Shown here: one piece after another, positions 11,770 through 20,752 of the stretch
How the letters are laid out: each line of letters begins with the position of its first letter
Position numbering within the stretch: the first letter of the stretch is position 1
Assembly: GCF_000741175.1 (NCBI RefSeq)
Contig: NZ_JGYS01000005.1
Location: 186,001-250,000 of the forward strand
Length of the DNA stretch: 64,000 bases
Reading direction: 5' to 3'
From: Bifidobacterium callitrichos DSM 23973
GTDB lineage: Bacteria; Actinomycetota; Actinomycetes; Actinomycetales; Bifidobacteriaceae
Notes under the pieces: generated by a model
Told to the model about the DNA's origin: nothing
The model's input: the letters and a program-made list of their open reading frames with translations, nothing else
The model's database searches: none
Translations under genes and position numbers: made by a program

Positions 11770-11823
11770 ATGGGAACGCTCACGGAATCAGCCCTTCCAA
11801 GGCAATTCCGTGAGCGTTCCCAT
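11770..11823. terminator. Long inverted repeat, probable terminator after the TerC gene
   Basis: A perfect 19-bp stem (ATGGGAACGCTCACGGAAT with its complement) encloses a 16-base loop. It lies 70 bp past the TerC stop codon and 140 bp upstream of pyk. The arms contain AACGCTCAC, close to a half lac-type operator, so a regulatory role cannot be excluded. Confidence 0.65.
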
Positions 11824-11892
11824 AGCGTTCACGATGCGGTAAACATCGCATCCGTCCCTTGGCCGGCGGCGGTTCCGCCTCCGGCCACGCCG

Positions 11893-12888
11893 TCACTTGG
11901 ACGAGGCAGCGGACTTCCCCTCCACCTGCTTCATCTTGACGACGGACGCGATCGCGGCGCCGCCGATCGCCACGACGATGACCGCCAGCGACAGCCAGGT
12001 CGGCACCTCGGGCACCCAGTGGACGCCCTGACCGCCGTTGATGAACGGCAGGGTGTTGCCGTGCAGGGCCTCCATGATGAGCTTGACGCCGATGAAGCCC
12101 AGCACGATCGACAGGCCGGCGGGCAGGTAGACGAGCTTGTCGAGCAGTGCGCCGAGCAGGAAGTACAGCTGCTGCAGACCCAACAGCGCGAACACGTTCG
12201 AGGTGAACACGAGGAACGGGTCCTTGGTCAGGCCGAAGATCGCGGGGATCGAGTCGAACGCGAACATCACGTCGGTGGTGCCGATCGCGAGGAAGACGAT
12301 GAGCATCGGCGTCCAGTAGCGAACGCCGTTCTTGGTGGTACGCAGCTTCTCGCCGTCGTATTCGTTGGAGATGCGGATCACCTTGCGCAGCGTGCGGATG
12401 ATGCCGTTCTCCTTGTATTCCTCGTCATCGTCTCCCCCGGCGATGAGCTTGATGGCGGTGTAGATCAGGAACACGCCAAAGATGAAGAACACCCAAGTGA
12501 AGCGGGTGATGAGCGCGGCGCCGATGAGGATGAAGATGCCTCGGAAGATCAGCGCGACGGTGATGCCGACCGACAGCACGAACTTCTGCAGCTGCTTCGG
12601 CACGGCGAAGTTCGACATGATGATGACGAACACGAACAGGTTGTCGACCGACAACGAGTATTCGGTGAGCCATCCGGAGTAGAACTCGATGGCGGGCTTC
12701 GAACCGGCGAAGTACCAGATGAATCCGCCGAAGATCAGCGCCATCACCACGAAGAAGGCGATATGCTGCACGCATTCCTTCGTGGAGGGTACATGCGGCC
12801 GCCGTCCGATGACGAACAGGTCGACGATGAAGAACAGGGCAAGCACCACGAACGTGGCGATTTCAAAAGCAAGAGGGGTTTCGGCCAT
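11893..12888 (-). CDS. TerC-family integral membrane protein
   Basis: A 331-residue protein with about eight to nine hydrophobic segments. It carries the family signatures: acidic EYSLSVDNLFVFVIIMSNF near residue 90, and TTDVMFAFDSIPAIFGLTKDPFLVFTSNVFALLGL near residue 200. The conserved membrane aspartates are typical of TerC/Alx proteins, which are linked to metal (manganese) export or secretion-linked metalation. A charged cytoplasmic loop (GGDDDEEYKENGIIRTLRK) splits the two halves. It is downstream of uvrB on the same strand with 145 bp between them and has its own hairpin at its 3' end. Confidence 0.9.
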   Translation of the reverse strand: MAETPLAFEIATFVVLALFFIVDLFVIGRRPHVPSTKECVQHIAFFVVMALIFGGFIWYFAGSKPAIEFYSGWLTEYSLSVDNLFVFVIIMSNFAVPKQLQKFVLSVGITVALIFRGIFILIGAALITRFTWVFFIFGVFLIYTAIKLIAGGDDDEEYKENGIIRTLRKVIRISNEYDGEKLRTTKNGVRYWTPMLIVFLAIGTTDVMFAFDSIPAIFGLTKDPFLVFTSNVFALLGLQQLYFLLGALLDKLVYLPAGLSIVLGFIGVKLIMEALHGNTLPFINGGQGVHWVPEVPTWLSLAVIVVAIGGAAIASVVKMKQVEGKSAASSK

Positions 12889-12930
12889 GATTCACTACCC
12901 TAACCCATCATGTTGACGCCTATGTGTCCT

Positions 12931-12956
12931 GTTCCACCCCGTCTTCCACCCCGTCT
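12931..12956. repeat. Two-copy 12-bp direct repeat upstream of the TerC gene
   Basis: TTCCACCCCGTC occurs twice head to tail in the short gap between the uvrB stop and the TerC start. No function is evident. Confidence 0.5.
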
Positions 12957-13033
12957 CATGCCCATCATCTCGACCTCCATCCCGATCTCCCGGCGAGCTA
13001 CCTGAGGTCTCCCGGCCGGGCCTTTCCGGAAAC

Positions 13034-15145
13034 CTACTTGCCGGCCTCGGTCATCTGCCGCAGCTCCTTCTTGAGGTCGCGGATCTCGTCGCGCAGGCGC
13101 GCGGCGAGCTCGAACTGGAGCTGCTCGGCGGCGGTGTGCATCTGCTCGCTCAGCTGGCGGATCAGATCGGCGAGATCCTGCGCCGGCAGCCCCGCCTTGA
13201 GGATCTCCTCATGGCGCCTGTCCGCCTCTGTCGGGTCGTACACCGGCACGCCGAGATGCGTGTTGCCCGCTTTGCCGGCGTTGCGATAGCCGCCTTCGAG
13301 CAGGGTCTGGGTATCGACGTCCTCCTTGGCGAGCATGTCGTTGACGTCGCTGATCTTCTTGATCAGCGGCTTGGGGTCGATATGGTGCTCCTTGTTGTAC
13401 GCGATCTGCTTGGCGCGGCGGCGTTCGGTCTCGTCGATCGCCTTGCGCATCGCGTCGGTGGTCTCGTCGGCGTACATGATGACGGTGCCGGACACGTTTC
13501 GCGCGGCGCGGCCGATCGTCTGGATGAGTGAGCGATAGGAGCGCAGGAAGCCCTCCTTGTCGGCGTCGAGGATCGCGACGAGCGACACCTCCGGCAGGTC
13601 GAGGCCCTCGCGAAGCAGGTTGATGCCGACGATCACGTCGATCTTGCCCTCGCGCAGCATACGCAGCAGCTCGACGCGGCGCAGCGTGTCCACGTCGGAA
13701 TGCAGGTATTCGACCTTGATGCCGCGTTCGATCAGGTAGTCGGTCAGATCCTCCGCCATCTTCTTGGTGAGAGTCGTCACCAGCGCGCGCTCGTTGCGCG
13801 AGACGCGGTCCTTGATCTCGGCCAGCAGATCGTCGATCTGCCCCTTGGTCGGCCGCACCTCGACCTTCGGATCGAGCAGGCCGGTCGGACGGATGATCTG
13901 CTCGACCACCCCGTCGGACAGTCCAAGCTCGTAGTCGCCGGGGGTGGCGGACAGGTAGACGGTCTGGCCGACGCGCTCCAGGAACTCCGGCCATTTGAGC
14001 GGACGGTTGTCCATCGCGGAGGGCAGGCGGAAGCCGTGTTCGACGAGCGTGCGCTTGCGTGAGGCGTCCCCCTCGTACATCGCGCCGATCTGCGGGACGG
14101 TCACGTGGCTTTCGTCGATGACAAGCAGGAAGTCGTCGGGGAAGAAGTCGAGCAGCGTGTGCGGAGGCGTACCGGGGGCGCGGCCGTCGAAGTGCCGTGA
14201 ATAGTTCTCGATGCCGGAGCACACGCCCACCTGCGTGAGCATCTCCAGATCGTAGGTGGTGCGCATCGTCAGCCGCTGCGCCTCCAGATCCTTGCCCTGT
14301 TTCCTGAGTTCGGCGACGCGCTCGTCGAGCTCCTCGCGGATGGTCTTCAGCGCCCGTTCCATGCGTTCGGGGCCGGCCACGTAGTGCGAGGCCGGGAAGA
14401 TGTGGACCTGTTCCTCATGGGCGATGACGTCGCCGGTCAACGGATGGAGCGTTGAGATGCGGTCAATCTCGTCGCCGAAGAACTCGATGCGCACGGCGAG
14501 CTCCTCGTAGACGGGGATGATTTCGACGGTGTCGCCGCGCACGCGGAACGTGCCGCGGGTGAAGGCGATGTCGTTGCGCTTGTACTGCATGTCGACGAAC
14601 CGGCGCAGCAGCTGGTCGCGGTCGATCTGCATGCCCTCGCGAAGCAGCAGCATGCGCCCCGCGTATTCCTCGGGCGTACCGAGGCCGTAGATGCACGAGA
14701 CGGTGGCGACGACCACGCAATCGCGTCGGGTGAGCAGGTTCGCGGTGGCGGCGTGACGCAGTCGCTCCACATCGTCGTTGATGTTGGAGTCCTTTTCGAT
14801 ATAGGTGTCGGTCTGCGGGATGTACGCCTCAGGCTGGTAGTAGTCGTAGTAGCTGACGAAGTAGCTGACGGCGTTGTCGGGCATGAGCTCGCGGAATTCG
14901 GCGCACAGCTGCGCGGCGAGCGTCTTGTTCGGTTCGATGATGAGGGTCGGCCGCTGGAGACGTTCAATGAGCCACGCGGTGGTGGCGGTCTTGCCGGTGC
15001 CGGTGGCGCCCATGAGCACGACGTCGTTCTCACCGTCCTCGATGCGTCTGGCGAGCTCCTCGATGGCCTGAGGCTGATCGCCGGACGGTTTGTACGGTGA
15101 TTTGACGACGAACGGCTTGTTCGTGCGCTCGATGTTGAATCCCAT
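13034..15145 (-). CDS. uvrB: Excinuclease ABC subunit B
   Basis: A 703-residue helicase-like damage-verification subunit of nucleotide excision repair. The Walker A motif is [10 protein letters not shown] near residue 45, and the beta-hairpin region is [21 protein letters not shown] near residue 100. It also has the DESHVT box, helicase motifs [30 protein letters not shown] and QTIGRAARN, and a C-terminal UVR domain (residues about 660-700) that binds UvrC. The ATG at 15145 lies 7 bases after the coaE stop codon, so the two genes form an operon. Confidence 0.97.
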   Translation of the reverse strand: MGFNIERTNKPFVVKSPYKPSGDQPQAIEELARRIEDGENDVVLMGATGTGKTATTAWLIERLQRPTLIIEPNKTLAAQLCAEFRELMPDNAVSYFVSYYDYYQPEAYIPQTDTYIEKDSNINDDVERLRHAATANLLTRRDCVVVATVSCIYGLGTPEEYAGRMLLLREGMQIDRDQLLRRFVDMQYKRNDIAFTRGTFRVRGDTVEIIPVYEELAVRIEFFGDEIDRISTLHPLTGDVIAHEEQVHIFPASHYVAGPERMERALKTIREELDERVAELRKQGKDLEAQRLTMRTTYDLEMLTQVGVCSGIENYSRHFDGRAPGTPPHTLLDFFPDDFLLVIDESHVTVPQIGAMYEGDASRKRTLVEHGFRLPSAMDNRPLKWPEFLERVGQTVYLSATPGDYELGLSDGVVEQIIRPTGLLDPKVEVRPTKGQIDDLLAEIKDRVSRNERALVTTLTKKMAEDLTDYLIERGIKVEYLHSDVDTLRRVELLRMLREGKIDVIVGINLLREGLDLPEVSLVAILDADKEGFLRSYRSLIQTIGRAARNVSGTVIMYADETTDAMRKAIDETERRRAKQIAYNKEHHIDPKPLIKKISDVNDMLAKEDVDTQTLLEGGYRNAGKAGNTHLGVPVYDPTEADRRHEEILKAGLPAQDLADLIRQLSEQMHTAAEQLQFELAARLRDEIRDLKKELRQMTEAGK

Positions 15146-15151
15146 AAGGCC

Positions 15152-15757
15152 TTATAGTAGCTGTTCCGCGTTCGCCCACCGATCAACCGCGGCCATCATC
15201 TCGCCCACGGGCCGCGAAGAATCGATGACGACGTCGGCGATGGCCTCGCGCTCGGCACGGGTCGACTGGCTGCGGATACGCGCCTCGGCCTGCGTACGCG
15301 TCATGCCTCGCGTCGAGACCATGCGTTCTATCCGGGTCTCGACCGGCGCCTCGACGGTGATGATCCAGTCAAACCGGAACGGGATCTCGCCGATCACCTC
15401 GGCGAGCAGTGGCACATCATGCACGACGACGCGCGCCTCGGGGTGATCACGCTCGATGCGTGCAGCCTCCTTATAGATCAGCGGATGCTCGATGGCGTCG
15501 AGCCGCTCACGCGCACCGGGTTCGGCGGTGTCGCCGAAGACGTGCTCGGCCACCCACGCACGGTTCATCGACCCGTCCGGATTGAGCGCGTCGGGACCGA
15601 ACTCCCGTGCGATCCGCGGCAGCGCCGCTCCCCCGGGCTCGACGACCCTGCGCGCCAGAACGTCATAGTCGATGTGCAGCGCGCCGAGCTCGACGAGATG
15701 CGCGGCGACGGTGCTCTTGCCCGCCGCAATGCCGCCGGTCAGTCCGATTCGTATCAT
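15152..15757 (-). CDS. coaE: Dephospho-CoA kinase
   Basis: A 201-residue P-loop kinase that catalyses the last step of coenzyme A synthesis. It starts MIRIGLTGGIAAGKST (Walker A) and keeps the family segments around HIDYDVLARRVVEPG and VVVHDVPLLAE. Some actinobacterial CoaE proteins carry a C-terminal extension, but this one has the short single-domain form. It lies between rpsA and uvrB on the same strand, an arrangement common in actinobacteria. Confidence 0.95.
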   Translation of the reverse strand: MIRIGLTGGIAAGKSTVAAHLVELGALHIDYDVLARRVVEPGGAALPRIAREFGPDALNPDGSMNRAWVAEHVFGDTAEPGARERLDAIEHPLIYKEAARIERDHPEARVVVHDVPLLAEVIGEIPFRFDWIITVEAPVETRIERMVSTRGMTRTQAEARIRSQSTRAEREAIADVVIDSSRPVGEMMAAVDRWANAEQLL

Positions 15758-15796
15758 GACTCGCCATTCTACGAAGAAAAACGTACGAGCATACGA

Positions 15797-15835
15797 GAAA
15801 ACCCCGGCTCCCTTTCGGGAAGAACCGGGGTTTTC
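15797..15835 (-). terminator. Rho-independent terminator after rpsA
   Basis: An 11-bp stem (GAAAACCCCGG / CCGGGGTTTTC) with a 17-base loop lies between the rpsA stop codon and coaE. The A-tract on the plus strand gives the U-run on the minus-strand transcript. Reading towards coaE suggests that coaE-uvrB has its own promoter or depends on read-through. Confidence 0.85.
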
Positions 15836-15873
15836 CTAGGCGTTACGCCACAAGTTCAGCGACGAGGCGGAAC

Positions 15874-17346
15874 TCACTTGCCGAGGAGCTGGTCGCGCAG
15901 GGCGGCGAGCTGATCGGAGTCGGCGAGGGTGCCGGCGGAAGTGGACTCGGAGGAGTAGTTGGACACCTCTTCGACCTTCTCTTCCTTCGGAGCCTGGCCG
16001 TCGGCGGCAGCGGACTCGTCCGCGTGCTCAAGTTCCTTGGCGACGAACTCCTTGTGCTCCTCCCACAGCTGGTGGGCGGCCGCGTACTGGGCCTCCCACT
16101 CCTCACGCTGCTTCTCGTAGCCAGCGATCCACTCGTTGGTGTTCGGGTCGAAGCCTTCGGGGTACTTGTAGTTGCCCTGCTCGTCGTACTCGGCCGGCAT
16201 GCCGTACAGCGCCGGATCGAAGTCCTCGGAGGCCGGATCGACGGAGTCGTTGGCCTGCTTGAGGGACAGGGAGATGCGGCGACGATCGAGATCGACGTCG
16301 ATCACCTTGACGAACACGGTCTCGCCCGGCTTGACCACGGTCTCCGGGTTCTCGACGTGACGGTTGGCGAGCTCGGAGATGTGCACCAGGCCCTCGATGC
16401 CGTCCTCGACGGAGATGAACACGCCGAACTGGACGATCTTGGTGACCTTGCCCTTGACGATCTGGCCGGGGACGTGGGTGCGGGCGAAGCGCTGCCACGG
16501 ATCCTCCTGGGTGGCCTTGAGCGACAGGGAGATGCGCTCGCGGTCCAGATCGACGTCCAGGACCTCGACGGTGACCTTGTCACCGACCTTGACGACCTCG
16601 GACGGGTGGTCGATGTGCTTCCAGGACAGCTCGGAGACGTGGATGAGGCCGTCGACACCGCCGAGATCGACGAAGGCGCCGAAGTTGACGATGGAGGACA
16701 CGACACCCTCGCGGATCTGGCCCTTCTTGAGCTGGGACAGGAAGGTCTCGCGAACCTCGGACTGGGTCTCCTCGAGGTACTGACGGCGGGACAGGACCAC
16801 GTTGTTGCGGTTCTTGTCGAGCTCCAGAATCTTGGCCTGGATCTTCTGGCCGATGTACGGGGAGAGGTCGCGGACGCGACGCATCTCGACCAGGGAAGCC
16901 GGCAGGAAGCCACGCAGACCGATGTCGACGATGAGGCCGCCCTTGACGGCTTCGATGACGGTGCCCTCGACAACGCCGTCAGCTTCCTTGATCTTCTCGA
17001 TGTCGCCCCAGGCGCGCTCGTACTGGGCACGCTTCTTGGACAGGATCAGACGGCCTTCCTTGTCTTCCTTGGTGACGACAAGGGCCTCGACGGTGTCGCC
17101 GACCTTGACGACCTCGTCGGGATCGACGTCCTTCTTGATGGAAAGCTCGCGGGAGGGGATGACGCCCTCGGTCTTGTAGCCGATATCCAGGAGGACCTCG
17201 TCGTGATCGATCTTGACGACGGTACCCTCGACCAGATCACCATCATCGAAGTTCTTGATGGTGGAATCGACTGCCTTGATGAAGTCCTCTTCGGTGCCGA
17301 TGTCGTTGATGGCGACCTTGGTGACCTCAGTGTTGTTCTCTGCCAT
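15874..17346 (-). CDS. rpsA: 30S ribosomal protein S1
   Basis: A 490-residue RNA-binding ribosomal protein. Four S1 (OB-fold) repeats can be traced: about residues 35-105 (GDLVEGTVVKIDHDEVLLDIGYK), 120-190, 205-275 (GVVSSIVNFGAFVDLGGVDGLIHVSELSW) and 290-360 (GKVTKIVQFGVFISVEDGIEGLVHISEL). Four repeats is the actinobacterial form; Escherichia coli has six. A glutamate-rich, disordered C-terminal tail follows. The leader in front of the ATG at 17346 is AT-rich and has no obvious Shine-Dalgarno sequence. Confidence 0.97.
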   Translation of the reverse strand: MAENNTEVTKVAINDIGTEEDFIKAVDSTIKNFDDGDLVEGTVVKIDHDEVLLDIGYKTEGVIPSRELSIKKDVDPDEVVKVGDTVEALVVTKEDKEGRLILSKKRAQYERAWGDIEKIKEADGVVEGTVIEAVKGGLIVDIGLRGFLPASLVEMRRVRDLSPYIGQKIQAKILELDKNRNNVVLSRRQYLEETQSEVRETFLSQLKKGQIREGVVSSIVNFGAFVDLGGVDGLIHVSELSWKHIDHPSEVVKVGDKVTVEVLDVDLDRERISLSLKATQEDPWQRFARTHVPGQIVKGKVTKIVQFGVFISVEDGIEGLVHISELANRHVENPETVVKPGETVFVKVIDVDLDRRRISLSLKQANDSVDPASEDFDPALYGMPAEYDEQGNYKYPEGFDPNTNEWIAGYEKQREEWEAQYAAAHQLWEEHKEFVAKELEHADESAAADGQAPKEEKVEEVSNYSSESTSAGTLADSDQLAALRDQLLGK

Positions 17347-17467
17347 GTAAATGTATGGTTTCTAATAGTTGGATGGATAATTACTCGTTCTTAAGTTATT
17401 CGCGCACCCCTAAAGGCACACAAACGTCTACAATACCGCCAGCCCTGCCCAAAATATGAGCGAAATC

Positions 17468-18352
17468 CTAGGCGTGTCGCAGTTGCCGTTCGGCCATCTC
17501 GACGACGTTGGCCAGGAGCATGGCGCGGGTCATGGGGCCCACTCCCCCGGGGTTCGGCGAGTAGGCGGAGGCCTTGTCGTAGCAGGCCTTGTCGATGTCG
17601 CCCTTCACGCGCCAGCGGCCGGCCTCATCGTCGTAGACGCGAGAGACGCCCACATCGAGCAGCACGGCGCCATCGGCGATCATGTCCGGCTTGACGAATC
17701 CGGCGGAGCCCATGGCGGCGACGATCACGTCGGCGCGGCGCATATGGTCGACGACGTCGCGCGTGCCGGTGTGGCACAGCGTGACGGTGGCGTTGACGGC
17801 ACGACGCGTGAGCATGAGCCCGATGGTGCGGCCGATGGTGATGCCGCGGCCGAGCACGCACACCTCCTTGCCGGCGAGATCGATGTCATACGCGCCGAGC
17901 AGTTCGATGACGCCTCGCGGCGTGCACGGCAGCGGGGTCGTGACGTCCTCGCGCACGTGCAGCACGAGTTCGCCCAGATTGTACGGGTGCATGCCGTCGG
18001 CGTCCTTGGCCGGGTCGATCAGGTCGATGATCGCGTTCTCGTCGATCCCGCGCGGCAGCGGCAGCTGCACGATGTATCCGGTGCATGCGGGGTCCTCGTT
18101 CATGTCCCTCACGGCTGCGGCGATGTCGTCGAAGCTCGCGTCGGCTGGCAGCTCGTGCTTGATCGATCGGATGCCCACCTCGGCGCAGTCGGCGTGCTTG
18201 CCGGCCACGTACTTGACCGAACCGGGGTCCGATCCCACCAGCAGGGTGCCCAGCCCCGGCTCGACGCCGGCGGCCTTCAGCCGTTCCACGCGCGCCCGGA
18301 GCCCTTCCTTGATCTGCGCCGACACCGCTTTGCCGTCAAGTCGTATGGCCAT
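17468..18352 (-). CDS. folD: Bifunctional methylene-THF dehydrogenase / methenyl-THF cyclohydrolase
   Basis: A 294-residue enzyme of one-carbon metabolism that interconverts 5,10-methylene- and 10-formyl-tetrahydrofolate with NADP. It keeps the catalytic segment [17 protein letters not shown], where the tyrosine and lysine are the family's catalytic pair. It also has [13 protein letters not shown], the nucleotide-binding [16 protein letters not shown], and the terminal [18 protein letters not shown]. The ATG at 18352 diverges from the metal-transporter genes. It provides one-carbon units in the same pathway as glyA at the other end of the window. Confidence 0.96.
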   Translation of the reverse strand: MAIRLDGKAVSAQIKEGLRARVERLKAAGVEPGLGTLLVGSDPGSVKYVAGKHADCAEVGIRSIKHELPADASFDDIAAAVRDMNEDPACTGYIVQLPLPRGIDENAIIDLIDPAKDADGMHPYNLGELVLHVREDVTTPLPCTPRGVIELLGAYDIDLAGKEVCVLGRGITIGRTIGLMLTRRAVNATVTLCHTGTRDVVDHMRRADVIVAAMGSAGFVKPDMIADGAVLLDVGVSRVYDDEAGRWRVKGDIDKACYDKASAYSPNPGGVGPMTRAMLLANVVEMAERQLRHA

Positions 18353-18366
18353 ATCTCGCTCACCTC

Positions 18367-18402
18367 TTGTCAGGTTGGTTTTCAGGTCGATTGTCAGGTC
18401 GG
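18367..18402. repeat. Three-copy 12-bp direct repeat between folD and the transporter
   Basis: TTGTCAGGTTGG, TTTTCAGGTCGA and TTGTCAGGTCGG follow one another without gaps, starting 15 bp from the folD start. They could be stacked half-sites for a regulator of either divergent gene, or a slipped-strand repeat. Confidence 0.5.
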
Positions 18403-18519
18403 TTCGGATTCACCGGGAAACCTCCATCGAACGGACCGGGATGCTACTACGATAAAGACCATAAGGTATCGGATCGGTTTCGTCGAAGTGGACTCCAAGT
18501 ATCGGAAAGGGCGGCAGAC

Positions 18520-19656
18520 ATGAGCAGGAATCATCGCACTCGGGCCACGAGAGGGGCGCTGGCCGCGCTGATCGCATCGGCGCTGCTGTTCGCAGCCGGA
18601 GCGTGCGGCACCTCGAACACCACGCAGGTCGAGCAGCCGGATTCCCAGACGAAGACGCAGGAGAAGACCGGCGCAATCACCGTGGTAGCATCGATCAACC
18701 AGTGGGGATCCCTCGCCGAGGAGATCGGCGGCGACGACGTGAAGGTCACTTCGGTGCTCAGTTCGACGGGCGTGGACGCGCACGACTTCGAGCCGAAGAC
18801 CTCGGATCTCGCCGCGCTGAGCAAGGCGGAGATCGTCGTGGCCAACGGTGCCGGGTACGACACGTGGGCCACGAAATCGCGCGCCTCCGACTCCACGCTC
18901 GTCTCGGCGGCGCAGATCGTCGGCGCGATGGACGGCGACAATCCGCATCTGTGGTTCTCGAAGGACGCGCGCAGCGGCATGGCCAAGGAGCTGGCGGATG
19001 CGTTCTCGAAGGCGCGGCCGAAGAAGAAGGCCGAATTCGCCAAGCGTCTCAAGGCGTGGCAGGCCGAGGAGGACGATCTCGACGCCGCGATGACGAAGTT
19101 CGCCAAGGCGCATCCGAACGCCAGCTACGCAGCCACCGAGGCGGTGGTCTACTACCTGATGAGCGACATGTCCTTCGAGGACGTCACCCCGCGCGGATAC
19201 GAGCAGGCGGTGGCCAACGGCGGCGAGATCGCGCCAGCGGATCTGCAGACCTTCCAGAAGCTTGTCGAGGACAAGAAGCTCGACGTGCTGATCAACAACA
19301 CGCAGGAGGCCACGGACGCGACGAACATGCTCACCGGCGCCGCCGGCAGGGCCGATGTGCCGGTGGTGGATGTCAGCGAGCAGATGCCCGACAAGTACGA
19401 CACGCTCGATGACTGGATCGAGGATCTGACCGAGAGGATCTTCACGGCCGTCGATCCGGAATACGACGACGACTCCAACGACGGGCAGACCGATCCGGAC
19501 GCGCCAGCCGACGGACAGGACCAGTCCGGAGACCAGTCCAGCCAGGACCAGTCGGACGGATCGGCGACCACCGGCTGCTCGAACGGCGACGGCACCGGCG
19601 ACTGCACCGGAGGCGACGACGGCTCCAACGCCGGCCAGCAGGACCCCGGCAAGTAG
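18520..19656 (+). CDS. Metal ABC transporter substrate-binding lipoprotein (zinc/manganese type)
   Basis: A 378-residue ZnuA/TroA-family lipoprotein that would capture Zn2+ or Mn2+ outside the membrane. It has a signal peptide ending in a lipobox (LLFAAGAC). Metal-ligand histidines are visible in GVDAHDFEPK and DNPHLWF, and a conserved acidic site lies in the C-terminal lobe. The ATG at 18520 was chosen over the longer frame because it begins the signal peptide and has AAAGG upstream. The usual His-rich loop is absent. Instead the last 60 residues are a D/Q/S/G-rich linker-like tail (DGQDQSGDQSSQDQSDG) with two cysteines. ATPase and permease genes follow. Confidence 0.9.
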   Translation: MSRNHRTRATRGALAALIASALLFAAGACGTSNTTQVEQPDSQTKTQEKTGAITVVASINQWGSLAEEIGGDDVKVTSVLSSTGVDAHDFEPKTSDLAALSKAEIVVANGAGYDTWATKSRASDSTLVSAAQIVGAMDGDNPHLWFSKDARSGMAKELADAFSKARPKKKAEFAKRLKAWQAEEDDLDAAMTKFAKAHPNASYAATEAVVYYLMSDMSFEDVTPRGYEQAVANGGEIAPADLQTFQKLVEDKKLDVLINNTQEATDATNMLTGAAGRADVPVVDVSEQMPDKYDTLDDWIEDLTERIFTAVDPEYDDDSNDGQTDPDAPADGQDQSGDQSSQDQSDGSATTGCSNGDGTGDCTGGDDGSNAGQQDPGK

Positions 19657-19672
19657 GGCTCAAGCAGGGCTA

Positions 19673-19689
19673 TTGAGAACGGTTGTCAA
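19673..19689. promoter_or_regulatory. Zur-like operator between binding-protein and ATPase genes
   Basis: TTGAGAACGGTTGTCAA is a near-palindrome whose core TGA-N-AA-N3-TT-N-TCA fits the Zur box layout of actinobacteria. It lies 17 bp after the binding-protein stop codon and 80 bp before the ATPase start, which implies a zinc-controlled internal promoter. Confidence 0.55.
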
Positions 19690-19769
19690 CATCATTTGCG
19701 ATAATCCCCTTTCGGCAGGACAGTGACCAGCGGCAGGAATTCGCTGGCAGATCCGCGAAGGAGAATCGC

Positions 19770-20726
19770 ATGAACGATCGGCACAGCGACGCCGGCGCCA
19801 GCACACCCACCGACGCCATCGTGTTCCGTGACGCCGCGATCAGGCGCGGTGACAGGATGATCTGGCAGCATGGCGACTTCGCCATCCCCGCCGGATCTGT
19901 CACCGCGATCGTCGGCACGAACGGCACGGGAAAGACCACGATGATGAAGGCGGAGCTGGGACTGATCCCACTCGCCTCGGGCTCGGTCACGGTGCTCGGC
20001 AAACCGGCGGGCGAGGCGAACCGGCTCATCGGCTACGTGCCGCAGAGCTACACATCGGGTATCGACTCGAACCTCACGGCCGAACAGTCGGTGCTGCTGG
20101 GTCTGACCGGCACGCGTTTCGGCATCCATCCGATCACCAGAGCCCAGCGTGCGCGGGCGCATCAGGCGATGGCCTTCGTCGGCATCGACGACAAGTCCGG
20201 ATACCGTCTGTCCGAGCTCTCGGGAGGTCTGCGCCAGCGCGTCGCCATCGCACAGGCCATCGTCTCCGACCCCAAGCTGCTCATGCTCGACGAGCCGCTT
20301 GCCAATCTCGATCTGGCGTCCCAGCATTCGGTGGCCCATCTGCTCGCCCGTCTCAACCAGGAGCTCGGCATGACCATCCAGATCGTGGCGCATGACCTCA
20401 ACATGCTGCTGCCGATCCTGACGGGAGCCGTCTATCTGCTGGATGGGCACCCCCACTACGCGGACATGCGCAAGGTGCTCGACTCACAGCTGCTCACTCA
20501 CCTGTACGGCACCAACGTGCAGGTCGTGACCACTCCGCAGGGCGACATGTTCGTCACCCCCTCGCTCGACGAGCCGGAAGGCCAGCCGATGGACATGCAC
20601 ACGGTCGACGAGGTGGCCGAGCTGCACCATCACGCGCATACGCCGTCGATGCACCATGCGCAGTACGCGGAGCACGACGCGTCGCAGGACGCCACTCAAG
20701 ACATCAAGGGCATCAAGGGCATCTGA
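19770..20726 (+). CDS. Metal ABC transporter ATP-binding protein
   Basis: A 318-residue cytoplasmic ATPase that powers the metal importer. It has Walker A GTNGTGKTT near residue 50, the signature LSGGLRQRVAIAQAI, and Walker B LLMLDEPLANLD followed by the switch histidine in VAHDLN. The ATG at 19770 has AAGGAG seven bases upstream. The C-terminal 50 residues are unusual: they are rich in histidine (ELHHHAHTPSMHHAQ) and end in a short IKGIKGI repeat encoded by 9-bp units. The histidines may buffer or sense zinc. Confidence 0.93.
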   Translation: MNDRHSDAGASTPTDAIVFRDAAIRRGDRMIWQHGDFAIPAGSVTAIVGTNGTGKTTMMKAELGLIPLASGSVTVLGKPAGEANRLIGYVPQSYTSGIDSNLTAEQSVLLGLTGTRFGIHPITRAQRARAHQAMAFVGIDDKSGYRLSELSGGLRQRVAIAQAIVSDPKLLMLDEPLANLDLASQHSVAHLLARLNQELGMTIQIVAHDLNMLLPILTGAVYLLDGHPHYADMRKVLDSQLLTHLYGTNVQVVTTPQGDMFVTPSLDEPEGQPMDMHTVDEVAELHHHAHTPSMHHAQYAEHDASQDATQDIKGIKGI

Positions 20727-20752
20727 CATCAGGGCATCATAAAGGAGTGACG

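Noticed and set aside
17347..17467. An autoregulatory RNA structure or riboswitch in the rpsA leader.
   Set aside because: The leader is short and AT-rich with no convincing stem-loop.
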